Below are positions 13,030 through 21,995 of a stretch of DNA of 64,000 nucleotides, piece by piece; positions within the stretch are counted from its first letter, which is position 1, and each line of letters begins with the position of its first letter. The stretch is taken from assembly GCA_002049495.1 (NCBI GenBank), contig LLYS01000001.1, positions 124,001 to 188,000 of the forward strand, written 5' to 3'. The notes under the pieces were generated by a model that was given only the letters and a program-made list of their open reading frames with translations, searched no databases and had not been told where the DNA came from. The DNA comes from Epsilonproteobacteria bacterium tcs-49. GTDB taxonomy: Bacteria > Campylobacterota > Campylobacteria > Campylobacterales > Sulfurovaceae. The translations under genes and the position numbers were made by a program.

Positions 13030-13425
13030 TTAGCTCTCAATATATTCTATAAATTCATTTTGTATTTTCTTATATTGCTCTAATAAATTTTCTATTTTTC
13101 TAAGTTCATTTATATGTACATTAATTAAATTGCAAATATTATCTGTATATTTATCTTGTTCTACATGGTAATCTTTATTTGAATGCCCTAGTGCAACTAA
13201 TTCTAATAATAATATTTTTTTTGATTCTATCTCATCAAAATAATCTTTGATTTCGGATTTTTCGATTACTAGTTCGTCATTAAAACTCAATGACATTTCA
13301 GAACACAAATTTCTAAGATATTCTTCTTCATGATTATCCATAAGCCCGTCATCTATAGTTAGTATCTCTTTTGCTAATCCTAAGAAAATTTTTCTCTGTT
13401 TATATGATAATGATGCTAAAAACAT
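13030..13425 (-). CDS. TerB-like small protein (cassette 4, gene 1)
   Basis: 131 aa; MFLASLSYKQRKIFLGLAKEILTIDDGLMDNHEEEYLRNLCSEM resembles the TerB-type helical core with acidic DDGLMDNHEEE. Confidence 0.6.
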   Translation of the reverse strand: MFLASLSYKQRKIFLGLAKEILTIDDGLMDNHEEEYLRNLCSEMSLSFNDELVIEKSEIKDYFDEIESKKILLLELVALGHSNKDYHVEQDKYTDNICNLINVHINELRKIENLLEQYKKIQNEFIEYIES

Positions 13426-13448
13426 TTTTAATTCCTTTAATTTTTATT

Positions 13449-13518
13449 TGATAACGGTTGAGTTGAGAAATATTTGAGCCAGCAGGGTCAAATATTTCTC
13501 TCCAAGGTTTTGTTATAC
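13449..13518 (-). repeat. attC site of cassette 3
   Basis: ataacggttgagtt GAGAAATATTTGA gccagcaggg TCAAATATTTCTC tccaaggttttgttata; perfect 13-bp inner arms. Confidence 0.8.
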
Positions 13519-13809
13519 TTATTCTTCTTTTAAATCCAAAAATTGAGTACTTGTCATACTTGGTATAAATTCTTGAATTTCATACCTTGCTAAATTGTTT
13601 ATTTTAAATGGGTCTTGATTTAAAACTTCTTCTAGTTTTTCCTTGTTATCTAACTTTGACAATATGATTCCACCTGTTCTTGGTACTTTTCTCCCTGATG
13701 CAATAAAATTACCTTCTTCATATTGATCTTTTAAATATTGTACATGCTCCGGTAAAATTTTATCAATCTCTTTTAGATCACATATATAAGTTAATGATAC
13801 TATAAACAT
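13519..13809 (-). CDS. YciI-like protein (cassette 3)
   Basis: 96 aa; MFIVSLTYICDLKEIDKILPEHVQYLKDQYEEGNFIASGRKVPRTGGIIL matches the YciI pattern. Confidence 0.85.
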   Translation of the reverse strand: MFIVSLTYICDLKEIDKILPEHVQYLKDQYEEGNFIASGRKVPRTGGIILSKLDNKEKLEEVLNQDPFKINNLARYEIQEFIPSMTSTQFLDLKEE

Positions 13810-13825
13810 TTTTCTCCTTTTTTAA

Positions 13826-13894
13826 GTATAACGTTTGTCGTGAGCGATAATTTTCCCGCAGGGTAAATTATTGCGTTCCTCGAATTTGTTAGAT
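13826..13894 (-). repeat. attC site of cassette 2
   Basis: Minus strand ATCTAAC (consensus RYYYAAC) ... ACGTTATAC with paired inner arms ataatttt.ccc/ggg.taaattat. Confidence 0.8.
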
Positions 13895-13899
13895 GTATC

Positions 13900-14559
13900 C
13901 TAATAATATTGTTGTGCCATGTCATTCTCATAGTCACTAATGATGTCATTTGACATCCCTATATAGTGATCAATATGAGAATCGATTGCCCATAGCATAC
14001 TATTTACCTCTTCCATGATTTGTAACATATTTTTAATATCGTATGTTTTTTCGTCAGGAAAATGCAATTTTCCATTTTTGTTTTTATGGTACCTATATTT
14101 TTGACCATTTTTATCTGTATCGTGCATTTGTTGAATGTACTTTTCAATGTCTTTAGGAAACTCTTCGTTTGAAATAGAAATGTAAAATAGTATTTTCTTG
14201 AATGAATCAAGTAGCTCATATAAACTGTGAGTATTATCTAGTGAATCGCTGATTTTTTCAGATAATGTACCATTTTGTAGGTATCCTAATTGTTTCATTT
14301 TTTCGTATAAAATTTCAGCCTCTTCAATCAAGCTTTTTAAATGCAATTCTATGTAATGTCTATAATTAAAACAAATAGGATAAATTAAAGAATCTTTGTC
14401 TGATTTATTCGCAATACTTATTGCTTTATTTACTAAATGGCTTGCTGCTTCATAGTATCCATTGATGTATGCATATTTAGCATCAATGAATCTATTGCCA
14501 ATAGTCGGATTTTGTTTTATTTCTTGCATTGAAGATTTTTTAAACAGTTTCTTTTTCAC
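13900..14559 (-). CDS. Unknown helical, possibly HEPN-like protein (cassette 2)
   Basis: 219 aa; FNYRHYIELHLKSLIEEAE plus NTHSLYELLDSFKK and KYRYHKNKNGK motifs; no clear family recognised. Confidence 0.55.
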   Translation of the reverse strand: MKKKLFKKSSMQEIKQNPTIGNRFIDAKYAYINGYYEAASHLVNKAISIANKSDKDSLIYPICFNYRHYIELHLKSLIEEAEILYEKMKQLGYLQNGTLSEKISDSLDNTHSLYELLDSFKKILFYISISNEEFPKDIEKYIQQMHDTDKNGQKYRYHKNKNGKLHFPDEKTYDIKNMLQIMEEVNSMLWAIDSHIDHYIGMSNDIISDYENDMAQQYY

Positions 14560-14579
14560 TTTTAAGTTTTTCCTTTAGT

Positions 14580-14739
14580 ATCTAACGGCGCCGCGGGTAA
14601 GCGACAGCCGGATAAAAAATTTTAATTTTTTGTTTGGGTGCTCGCTTCTCCCGCTTGTTATCTGGTGCGAAGCAACAGATGACTAGCGGGTGTTCAGCCC
14701 GCGGCGCCGTTATCTCGGACGCGCAGCGTCCGAGATAAC
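14580..14739 (-). repeat. Integrase-proximal gene-less cassette / compound attC with nested palindromes
   Basis: 14583-14597 taacggcgccgcggg is an exact inverted repeat of 14698-14712 cccgcggcgccgtta; 14709-14722 gttatctcggacgc is an exact inverted repeat of 14726-14739 gcgtccgagataac (loop gca). R' reads GTTAGAT on minus. Confidence 0.7.
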
Positions 14740-14985
14740 TATTTATTAAACATATATTGTATACAAAACAACCTTAATTATTAAAAATAACACACATAAA
14801 GAATGTCATATAATATATTAAGAAAAAGCACCTTAACACGGCACTTAATGAGATGTTATTAAAAGAATTGTTTAAAATCAACTACTATATATTAAATATT
14901 AATTTTTAGATATAATTTTAATATACATTTAATATATATATTTAGACAAAATTCATACATTTTATATGTATATTGTCACTATATC
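14740..14985. promoter_or_regulatory. Probable attI / divergent promoter region of the integron
   Basis: Position between intI and the first cassette; extremely AT-rich; attI core not defined by sequence alone. Confidence 0.45.
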
Positions 14986-15990
14986 GTGATAAACCTGCAA
15001 AATGCTAAATATATTGGGAGGTGCAATGTGGGTAAAAAACTATTGGATATTATGACGGATAAGATTAGATTTAAACACTATAGCATAAGTACTGAGAGGA
15101 CTTATGTGCATTGGGCTAAGCGATATATACTTTTTCATAACAAACGGCACCCCAAAGATATGGGAAAGATGGAGATTGAGCAATTTCTCACCTTCCTTGC
15201 TACAAAGTTACATGTAAGTCCCGCCACACAGAACCAAGCTTTCAATGCAATTTTATTTTTATATGAACAGGTTTTGGATATTTCGTTAAAAGATCAAAAC
15301 ATCCAAGCTCTAAGAGCTCAAGAGAGAAAACATATACCCGTTGTGCTTACGATAGATGAAGTGAAAAATGTCATATCAAACATGAAAGGTATCTATCAGC
15401 TCATGGTCAAACTCATGTACGGATGTGGCTTAAGGATGAACGAAGTTCAAAATATCAGGGTAAAAGATATCGATTTTGGCTATGAGAAAATTTATATCTG
15501 GAACAGTAAATCTCTCAAAGACAGAACGTTACCGATGCCTAAAAAGATCAAACAAGAACTTATAATCCAAGTCGAAAGAGTAAGAGAACTTCATGCAAAA
15601 GATTTGCATGACGGCTTTGGCGGTGTATACATCCCTTATGCACTGGAGCGAAAATTTCCCAATGCTAAATATGAAACAAAATGGCAGTATGTTTTTCCAA
15701 TGGAGAAAATATCAACCGATCCAAGAAGCGGTGAGCGAAGAAGACACCACATACTCGATGTGACATTAAGCAGAAATATTAAAAAAGCAGTTACAAAGTC
15801 CAGTATTGACAAAAAAGTAACTGCTCATACATTCAGACACTCCTATGCTACACATCTTTTACAAAACGGTACAGATATACGATCAATTCAAGAACTTTTA
15901 GGTCATAAATCCATAGAAACCACTATGATATATACTCATGTTGTAAAGGAGTTACATAAAAACGAGATCAAAAGTCCACTTGACTTTTAA
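14986..15990 (+). CDS. intI: Integron integrase (IntI-type tyrosine recombinase)
   Basis: Tyrosine-recombinase motifs ([51 protein letters not shown]) plus the IntI-specific insertion ([35 protein letters not shown]). In-frame GTG at 15028 preceded by GGGAGG is a likelier start than 14986. Confidence 0.95.
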   Translation: MINLQNAKYIGRCNVGKKLLDIMTDKIRFKHYSISTERTYVHWAKRYILFHNKRHPKDMGKMEIEQFLTFLATKLHVSPATQNQAFNAILFLYEQVLDISLKDQNIQALRAQERKHIPVVLTIDEVKNVISNMKGIYQLMVKLMYGCGLRMNEVQNIRVKDIDFGYEKIYIWNSKSLKDRTLPMPKKIKQELIIQVERVRELHAKDLHDGFGGVYIPYALERKFPNAKYETKWQYVFPMEKISTDPRSGERRRHHILDVTLSRNIKKAVTKSSIDKKVTAHTFRHSYATHLLQNGTDIRSIQELLGHKSIETTMIYTHVVKELHKNEIKSPLDF

Positions 15991-16077
15991 TACGATATTT
16001 ACCACTTCACCAACCGACAATATCCCCCTACAAAACTCCACTCCCATAGTGTAAACTGCTGCTAAAAAAGAGGTGAC

Positions 16078-17481
16078 ATGCTGGATTTTGCGGTAGTGGG
16101 CAGCGGTGTGGGCGGCAGCTGCAGCGCGTTGATGCTTGATAACCGGTACAAAACGGTACTTTTTGAAAAAGATAGCAACCTCGGGGGCTGCAGCTCCACA
16201 TTCAGGCGCAAAGGAGCGCTGTTTAACGCGGGAGCGACCACCTTCGCGGGCTACGAAGAGGGCAGCTACCTATACCACTTTTTCAAAACCCACGGCGTCT
16301 ATTTTGAGTCCAAGCCCCTCTCCTGCGCCCTGCACGTCATCCAGCAGGGCCACAGCATCCGCCGCTACAACCTCGTCGAACACTTTATCCAAGAGATCAA
16401 CCAGACCCACTACCACGGCAAAAACGACGCCTTTTACCGCTTGATCTATACAATCAACCGGGACTTTTACGCCCAAAGCGGCTACTACTACTCCAACCGC
16501 TCTTTGGGCGCGAAGATGCGTTCGCTGCTCTCTTTTCGGCGGCTGCTTTTTCGCTTCTATCCCTATCTTTTCACCGATGCGCGCAGCTTCATCACCCGCT
16601 TTTTCGGCAGCGTTTCCGACGAGTACCTGGACTACATCGACAACCAGCTGCTCATCGTCGCCCAGGCAAAAAGCCACGAGGTCAACTTCCTCACCGCCGC
16701 CCTGGCGCTGGGATACCAGTTCCAGCAAAACCACTACGTCTACGGGGGGATGGGCTCCATCTTTGAAGCGATCGCCAAAAACCTCCGGGATGTGCGCCGC
16801 AACAGCGAGATCCAAAGGATCGAACCTTTCAAAGAGCGCTACATCCTCCACGGCGCCAAACAAAGCGTCGAAGCCAAAAACGTCGTGCTCAACACCACCG
16901 TCTTTGACGCGCCCAAGCTTTTTGACACCCCCCGCATCACAAAGCACTTTGAACGCTACAGCAGCCTTGACAGTTCCCTCAGCGCCTTTGTGTGCTATAT
17001 CAAGCTCAAAGTCCCCCACTACTTTGACCACCACTACCAGCTTATAGAAAAGGACCCCCTGCCCCACAGCGTCTCCAACTCCATCTTCGTCTCCTTTGGC
17101 GACGGAAGGGACCGCTCTATGCAAAAAAGTGTTACAATATCGATCCATGTGGACAAACGGCAGTGGCAAACGCAGATCGAGCAAAAGCAACAGGCGCTCG
17201 AAGGGGCGATTTTGGCGCTGCTGCACAGGCGGCTGGGCTTGAAAAAAGATGATATAGAGCACTGTTTCAGCGCCAAGCCTGGCACCTACGCACGCTTTAT
17301 CAACCGCTCCAGCCTGGGCGGCATCCCGCTGCTGCGGCGCAACCTGGTCCATACCCTGCCGGGTAACGACACCCCCTTTAGAGGGCTGTATATGGTGGGC
17401 GATACCAGCTACGCCGCCCAGGGGTGGCCCGGGGTGATGATGGGTGTACAAAATTTAGAAAGGCTGTTATGCAAAATCTAG
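16078..17481 (+). CDS. FAD-dependent oxidoreductase, phytoene desaturase/CrtI-like
   Basis: 467 aa; VVGSGVGGSCSALML dinucleotide-binding fold; C-terminal LYMVGDTSYAAQGWPGVMMG. Confidence 0.8.
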   Translation: MLDFAVVGSGVGGSCSALMLDNRYKTVLFEKDSNLGGCSSTFRRKGALFNAGATTFAGYEEGSYLYHFFKTHGVYFESKPLSCALHVIQQGHSIRRYNLVEHFIQEINQTHYHGKNDAFYRLIYTINRDFYAQSGYYYSNRSLGAKMRSLLSFRRLLFRFYPYLFTDARSFITRFFGSVSDEYLDYIDNQLLIVAQAKSHEVNFLTAALALGYQFQQNHYVYGGMGSIFEAIAKNLRDVRRNSEIQRIEPFKERYILHGAKQSVEAKNVVLNTTVFDAPKLFDTPRITKHFERYSSLDSSLSAFVCYIKLKVPHYFDHHYQLIEKDPLPHSVSNSIFVSFGDGRDRSMQKSVTISIHVDKRQWQTQIEQKQQALEGAILALLHRRLGLKKDDIEHCFSAKPGTYARFINRSSLGGIPLLRRNLVHTLPGNDTPFRGLYMVGDTSYAAQGWPGVMMGVQNLERLLCKI

Positions 17482-18488
17482 AGCTCAAGATCGCGCCCAG
17501 AGATTGGGCGGTTATCTTTGCCATCGGGATCATCTTTGCCTCGCTGCTTTCGGCGCTGCAGTACTTTCTCGCCGCAGCGGATTTTTGGCAGGGAGCACTG
17601 TTTGGCGCTATTTTGGGCGGTTTTATCGTCACCCTTTCCATGCTGTTTATCACCACGCTCAACACCCGCATCCTCCCCGAGATCAAAAAAAGCTACTGGA
17701 CCGCACTGGCTGCGCTTTTTTCCTTTTTGGCGGGGTTTTTCGGCACCCTGCTCGGGGACGCCGTTGCCGGGGCTTTGGATATCGGGCTTTTGCAGCGCTT
17801 TGAAAGCCACCTGCTTTTTTTCGCGGCGCTGCTTGGGGTGCTGACCTATATGATCGGCTCGCTGCTTTATCAATTTGTCAAGATGTCCAACCAGAAAGAC
17901 CACCACCAAAAACAGCTGTACAAAAGCCGCGTCAAATCCTTGGAAACCCAGCTAAACCCCCACTTTCTCTTTAACGCCCTCAACTCCCTTGCCGAGCTGC
18001 TGCACACCGACACAAAGCGCAGCGAGGAGGCGCTGATGCAGCTTTCGCAGTTTCTGCGCAGCGGGATGAAGGAGGAGACGCTCATCCCTCTGAGTCTGGA
18101 GCTTGAAAACGTTGCGCGCTACGTGGCGTTGGAAAATATCCGCTTCAGCGACAAGATCGCGCTGCGGATTTCGGGGCAGCGGGAGTTTGCGCACGTGCGC
18201 GTGCCCAAGTTTTCCATCCAGCTGCTGGTCGAAAACGCTATCAAACACGGCTTTGACCCCTTGGCAAAGGAGTTTGCGATCTCCATCACCATCCACAAAG
18301 AGCAAAAGCTGCACATCCGGGTGCAAAACAGCGGCAAAGCCGTCACCACCGAGCGCTTCGGGATCGGACTGAGCAACCTCAAAGAGCGGGTATCGATCCT
18401 GTGCGGCGGGACGGTACACGTTAAACAAAACCACCCCCCGATCTATGAGATCACATTAGGAGTATGCAATGAATCTACTGTTAGTTGA
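17469..18488 (+). CDS. LytS-type sensor histidine kinase
   Basis: TM helices then LETQLNPHFLFNALNSLAEL (His_kinase) and HATPase; ATG at 17469 overlaps the upstream stop. Confidence 0.85.
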   Translation: MQNLELKIAPRDWAVIFAIGIIFASLLSALQYFLAAADFWQGALFGAILGGFIVTLSMLFITTLNTRILPEIKKSYWTALAALFSFLAGFFGTLLGDAVAGALDIGLLQRFESHLLFFAALLGVLTYMIGSLLYQFVKMSNQKDHHQKQLYKSRVKSLETQLNPHFLFNALNSLAELLHTDTKRSEEALMQLSQFLRSGMKEETLIPLSLELENVARYVALENIRFSDKIALRISGQREFAHVRVPKFSIQLLVENAIKHGFDPLAKEFAISITIHKEQKLHIRVQNSGKAVTTERFGIGLSNLKERVSILCGGTVHVKQNHPPIYEITLGVCNESTVS

Positions 18489-19155
18489 CGACGAAGCGCT
18501 GGCGCTTGGTCGGTTGGAGCGCATGAGCACGGAGCTGGGACATGAGTATGAAGGTTTTAGCGACCCCCGGGCAGCCCTGAAAAGAGCTACGGAAAAAGAG
18601 TTTGACGCAGCGGTGCTTGATATCAATATGCCGGGGATGGACGGGCTGGAGTTGGCAAAGCAGCTCAAATACCACAACCCCGATCTGTTTCTGATCTTCC
18701 AGACGGCGTATGAGCAGCACGCCCTGCAAGCCTTTGATCTCGAAGCGATCGATTATCTGCTCAAACCCTTCACCGCCGAAGACTTCGCCAAAAGCCTCCG
18801 ACGCGCGCAAAAACAGCAGCGGCAAAAGCCCAAAAAGTTTTTGACCAAAAACGGCAACGAGTTTTATCTGGTGGATGAGGAGGATATCTACTACATCGAA
18901 GCGGACTTGACCGAGGTGATCATCCGCTCCTCACACGGATTTTCCTACTACGCCAAAAAGATTTCGCAGATGGAGCAGCTTTTAGGCGGAAAGTTTTTCA
19001 AGATCCACCGCTCCTATATTATCAATCTGGACAAGATCGCAAAGATGAAAACCGGAGAGCAAAGCAAGATCACTTTTTATTTCAAAGGGATCGAAGACAG
19101 CGTCGAGTCCAGCAAGGACGGCGCCAAGAAGTTCCGCCGCTATATGGAGCTGTAA
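18469..19155 (+). CDS. LytTR-family response regulator
   Basis: 228 aa; receiver (NLLLVDDEALAL, VLDINMPGMDG) and LytTR (FFKIHRSYIINLDKIAKM) domains. Confidence 0.92.
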   Translation: MNLLLVDDEALALGRLERMSTELGHEYEGFSDPRAALKRATEKEFDAAVLDINMPGMDGLELAKQLKYHNPDLFLIFQTAYEQHALQAFDLEAIDYLLKPFTAEDFAKSLRRAQKQQRQKPKKFLTKNGNEFYLVDEEDIYYIEADLTEVIIRSSHGFSYYAKKISQMEQLLGGKFFKIHRSYIINLDKIAKMKTGEQSKITFYFKGIEDSVESSKDGAKKFRRYMEL

Positions 19156-19156
19156 A

Positions 19157-19273
19157 TCAGCGGTAGGTAAAGGCGATGGCGGCGATACAGAAAACCACGA
19201 TATAGATCAGCTGCATGGCACGGATCGACAGCCGCCTATCGATAAAGTGCCACACCGTTCGCAACCAGCGCAT
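19157..19273 (-). CDS. 38-aa putative single-pass membrane microprotein
   Basis: Minus-strand ATG...TGA: MRWLRTVWHFIDRRLSIRAMQLIYIVVFCIAAIAFTYR*; starts 14 bp downstream of the HiPIP gene. Not in supplied ORF list (short). Confidence 0.5.
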   Translation of the reverse strand: MRWLRTVWHFIDRRLSIRAMQLIYIVVFCIAAIAFTYR

Positions 19274-19287
19274 GGGAGCTCGGCCCG

Positions 19288-19533
19288 TTAATTCTGCTCC
19301 TTGACGTAAAAGCTGCACCACCCTTTGGGCGCCACTTTCCCCTCAACGATAGCACAGGTTTTCGTTTCCGCTTCATAGTGGAAACAGTTATCGCACTGCT
19401 GCTCCCCTTTGGGGGTTTCTTGATACTTTGCCGCCTGTTTGCTCATCTTTTTGGCAAAAAGGTTGACCGTTCCCAGGGTCAAAGTACCGATAGCCGCTGC
19501 CGTAAGTTTAAAAAACTTTCGTCTTGCTAGCAT
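19288..19533 (-). CDS. High-potential iron-sulfur protein (HiPIP) with Tat-like signal
   Basis: 81 aa; RRKFFK leader; CDNCFHY..C......APKGWCSFY cluster ligands. Confidence 0.85.
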   Translation of the reverse strand: MLARRKFFKLTAAAIGTLTLGTVNLFAKKMSKQAAKYQETPKGEQQCDNCFHYEAETKTCAIVEGKVAPKGWCSFYVKEQN

Positions 19534-19693
19534 TTTATCTCCTTTTAAGGGGTTTATTCCATGTAAACATATTTCACCTTAAAACAAAATAAGAGTTACA
19601 GATACCCCAACTTTGTAACCAATCGACATTTTCCCCCTATGAAATTTTACAAAGAGGTATTACAATTGTGATAACAACAATAAAGGAGTGCAG

Positions 19694-20482
19694 ATGCAGA
19701 CGGTTTTGACCATCGCCGGCAGCGACAGCAGCGGCGGCGCGGGCATACAGGCGGATTTGAAAACCTTTGAAGCGTTCGGGGTGTTTGGCACCTCTGCCCT
19801 CACCGTTTTGACCGCGCAAAACACCACGGGAGTCAGCGATATCTTTCCCATCTCCCCGGAGTTCATTCAAGCGCAGATTCAGGCGGTACTGGAGGATTTC
19901 GACGTCGCGGCGATCAAGATCGGGATGCTTTTTAGCAAAGAGATCATCGACGCGATCAAGGAGGTGATCGCACCTTTGGATATCCCCGTGGTGTTGGATC
20001 CGGTCTTTATCTCCAAAGCCGGTTCGCGGCTTCTCGAAGATGACGCTATCGAAGCGATGCACGATCTTTTCCCCTACGCTACGGTACTGACACCCAACCG
20101 CTATGAAGCGCAAAACCTCTTTGGCTACGCCTTTGGCGACAGCGACGCGCTGCAAGAGGTCACAAAAGCGCCATGTAAAGTGCTGATCAAAAATGAAAAG
20201 ATGGAGCTTGGAGGCGTGGAAAAGTCGGTGGATATGCTCTTTGACAAGCGCAACAAAGCTACCTTCGTCAGCGACTATGTGGACACTACGAACCTCCACG
20301 GTACCGGGTGTTCCTTCTCCAGCGCCATCGCGGCGAACCTGGCTTTGGGCAAAAACCTCGAAGATGCCATCCAGATCGCCAAGGAGTTTATCTATCACGC
20401 CATCGCAAACGCGCCGGACATCGGCAGGGGCAAAGGTCCGATCAACCATAAAAAAGGAGGTGTTTTATGCCACGAAGATTAA
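19694..20482 (+). CDS. thiD: Hydroxymethylpyrimidine/phosphomethylpyrimidine kinase
   Basis: [47 protein letters not shown] motifs. Confidence 0.95.
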   Translation: MQTVLTIAGSDSSGGAGIQADLKTFEAFGVFGTSALTVLTAQNTTGVSDIFPISPEFIQAQIQAVLEDFDVAAIKIGMLFSKEIIDAIKEVIAPLDIPVVLDPVFISKAGSRLLEDDAIEAMHDLFPYATVLTPNRYEAQNLFGYAFGDSDALQEVTKAPCKVLIKNEKMELGGVEKSVDMLFDKRNKATFVSDYVDTTNLHGTGCSFSSAIAANLALGKNLEDAIQIAKEFIYHAIANAPDIGRGKGPINHKKGGVLCHED

Positions 20483-21090
20483 GCGGTATCTACGCCATCA
20501 CCGACGAACTGCTCACACCGCCTGAGAGTATCGTCTCCCAGGTGGAGCGCGCCCTCAAAGCCGGGGCGAAGATCATCCAGTTTCGCGACAAAACCCGCCC
20601 CGATTCGCTGGTAGAGGTCACCTGCATGGAGCTGCAGCGGCTCTGCATCGAACACGACGCGCTGTTTATCATCGATGACCGTGCCGAGCTGGTCGCTTCC
20701 ATCGGCGCCGACGGGCTACATATCGGCAAGGACGACATCCCTTTGGACCAAGCCAGAGCAATCGTAGGCCAAAACGCTGTCATCGGCGTTTCCTGCTACG
20801 GCAGCTTGCACAAAGCGGCCAAAGCGCAGCAGGAGGGGGCGGACTACGTTGCCTTTGGCTCCTTCTTCCCCTCGCCGACCAAGCCGGGTTCAAACGTGGT
20901 AGACAAAGCGCTTATCGAGCGCGCCAAATCACAGCTGCAGATCCCCGTATGCGTCATCGGCGGCATCAATGCGGACAATATCGACCAGCTTACCCCCTAC
21001 GGCCCCGATATGTACTCCATGGTCAGCGGAGTATTCGGCGATGATGCCATCGAAGAAAATATGAAAAAAATCCAATCCAAACTCAAATAA
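20467..21090 (+). CDS. thiE: Thiamine phosphate synthase
   Basis: 207 aa; IIQFRDK, GADGLHIGKDDIP, YVAFGSFFPSPTKPG. Confidence 0.93.
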   Translation: MPRRLSGIYAITDELLTPPESIVSQVERALKAGAKIIQFRDKTRPDSLVEVTCMELQRLCIEHDALFIIDDRAELVASIGADGLHIGKDDIPLDQARAIVGQNAVIGVSCYGSLHKAAKAQQEGADYVAFGSFFPSPTKPGSNVVDKALIERAKSQLQIPVCVIGGINADNIDQLTPYGPDMYSMVSGVFGDDAIEENMKKIQSKLK

Positions 21091-21102
21091 GGAGACTTTA
21101 TC

Positions 21103-21981
21103 ATGAAACTTGCCCTTGAATGGTTTATCAACCCCGACCACCTGCCCTTTATCGTTGCCAAAGAGAAAGGCTTTTTCGCCGAAGAGGGGATCGCTGAATT
21201 TGACATCATCGAACCAAACGAGCACTACGACGGCTTGGAGGAGTTAAAACAGCACAGGATCGAGCTGGCTACCAATGAGCCTTTGCACCTCATCGAACAG
21301 TACCATGACGACCTGCTTTCGCTGGGGATGTACTTTGAGACAAAAGGGGGCGTGGTGATCAAGCGCGAGTCTTACCAAAAGCTCAAAAACGGCGGCAGCA
21401 TCAAAGTCACCACCCCCGTCTCCAACGCCAAAACCGACGGTATCGGCTTTGAAATCATCCGGCGCTACTGCGCCAAACAGGGCTTTGAGGTAAAAAAAGA
21501 GCAAGTGAGCTTCCACGCGACCGACTTTTACCACACCAAAAATATGAAAGCGGGATATGATGCGGGCTGGCTGTATTTTTACAACTTTGAAGGGGTGGAG
21601 GTCAAGTATGAAAAGATGGATGTACTTTTTATGGACGCCCAAAGCGCGGGCTTTGCCAACTTCAGCGCGCTGGATATCTTCACTTCAAAAAGCTACTATA
21701 AAAACCATAAAAATCAGGTAGAGAGTTTCATCCGCGCCGTGCACAAAGCGATCGAATTCATCGGCTGCAATCCCAAAGAAGCGGCGCAGCTGTATTACGA
21801 TTATACGGGGGAGGAAAAATCCGATATAATGGATGATATATTAAGCGAAACCAGCAAGTGTTTCCGACAGGGGTTTTACTCAAGCTATACAAAGGAGTTG
21901 CCCATTTTGGATTTTTTCCGAGAGATCGGCATCACCGAACTGGATGAGAAAACCTTTAAAACAGCGTTTTTACAAGCTTAA
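21103..21981 (+). CDS. NMT1/THI5-like protein without a visible signal peptide
   Basis: 292 aa; LALEWFINPDHLPFIVAKEKGFFAEEGI typical of NMT1/THI5; begins directly in the mature fold. Confidence 0.8.
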   Translation: MKLALEWFINPDHLPFIVAKEKGFFAEEGIAEFDIIEPNEHYDGLEELKQHRIELATNEPLHLIEQYHDDLLSLGMYFETKGGVVIKRESYQKLKNGGSIKVTTPVSNAKTDGIGFEIIRRYCAKQGFEVKKEQVSFHATDFYHTKNMKAGYDAGWLYFYNFEGVEVKYEKMDVLFMDAQSAGFANFSALDIFTSKSYYKNHKNQVESFIRAVHKAIEFIGCNPKEAAQLYYDYTGEEKSDIMDDILSETSKCFRQGFYSSYTKELPILDFFREIGITELDEKTFKTAFLQA

Positions 21982-21995
21982 CACAAAGGAGCGTT

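Larger units (their letters stand above)
8218..15990. mobile_element. Chromosomal integron: intI plus five-cassette array
   Basis: IntI-like recombinase divergent from AT-rich minus-strand genes, each unit separated by an attC-like palindrome with GTTRRRY/RYYYAAC-like core sites; sharp base-composition change against flanks. Confidence 0.9.

Noticed and set aside
8218-14739. CRISPR array interpretation of the repeated palindromes
   Set aside because: Repeats are irregularly spaced, differ in length, flank genes, and fit attC architecture; no cas genes.
8222-15990. Prophage or ICE explanation for the AT-rich island
   Set aside because: No phage structural, replication or conjugation genes; the recombinase has the IntI-specific insertion and the units end in attC-like sites.
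19534-19693. TPP riboswitch upstream of thiD
   Set aside because: No recognisable THI-box sequence (CTGAGA...) in the leader.
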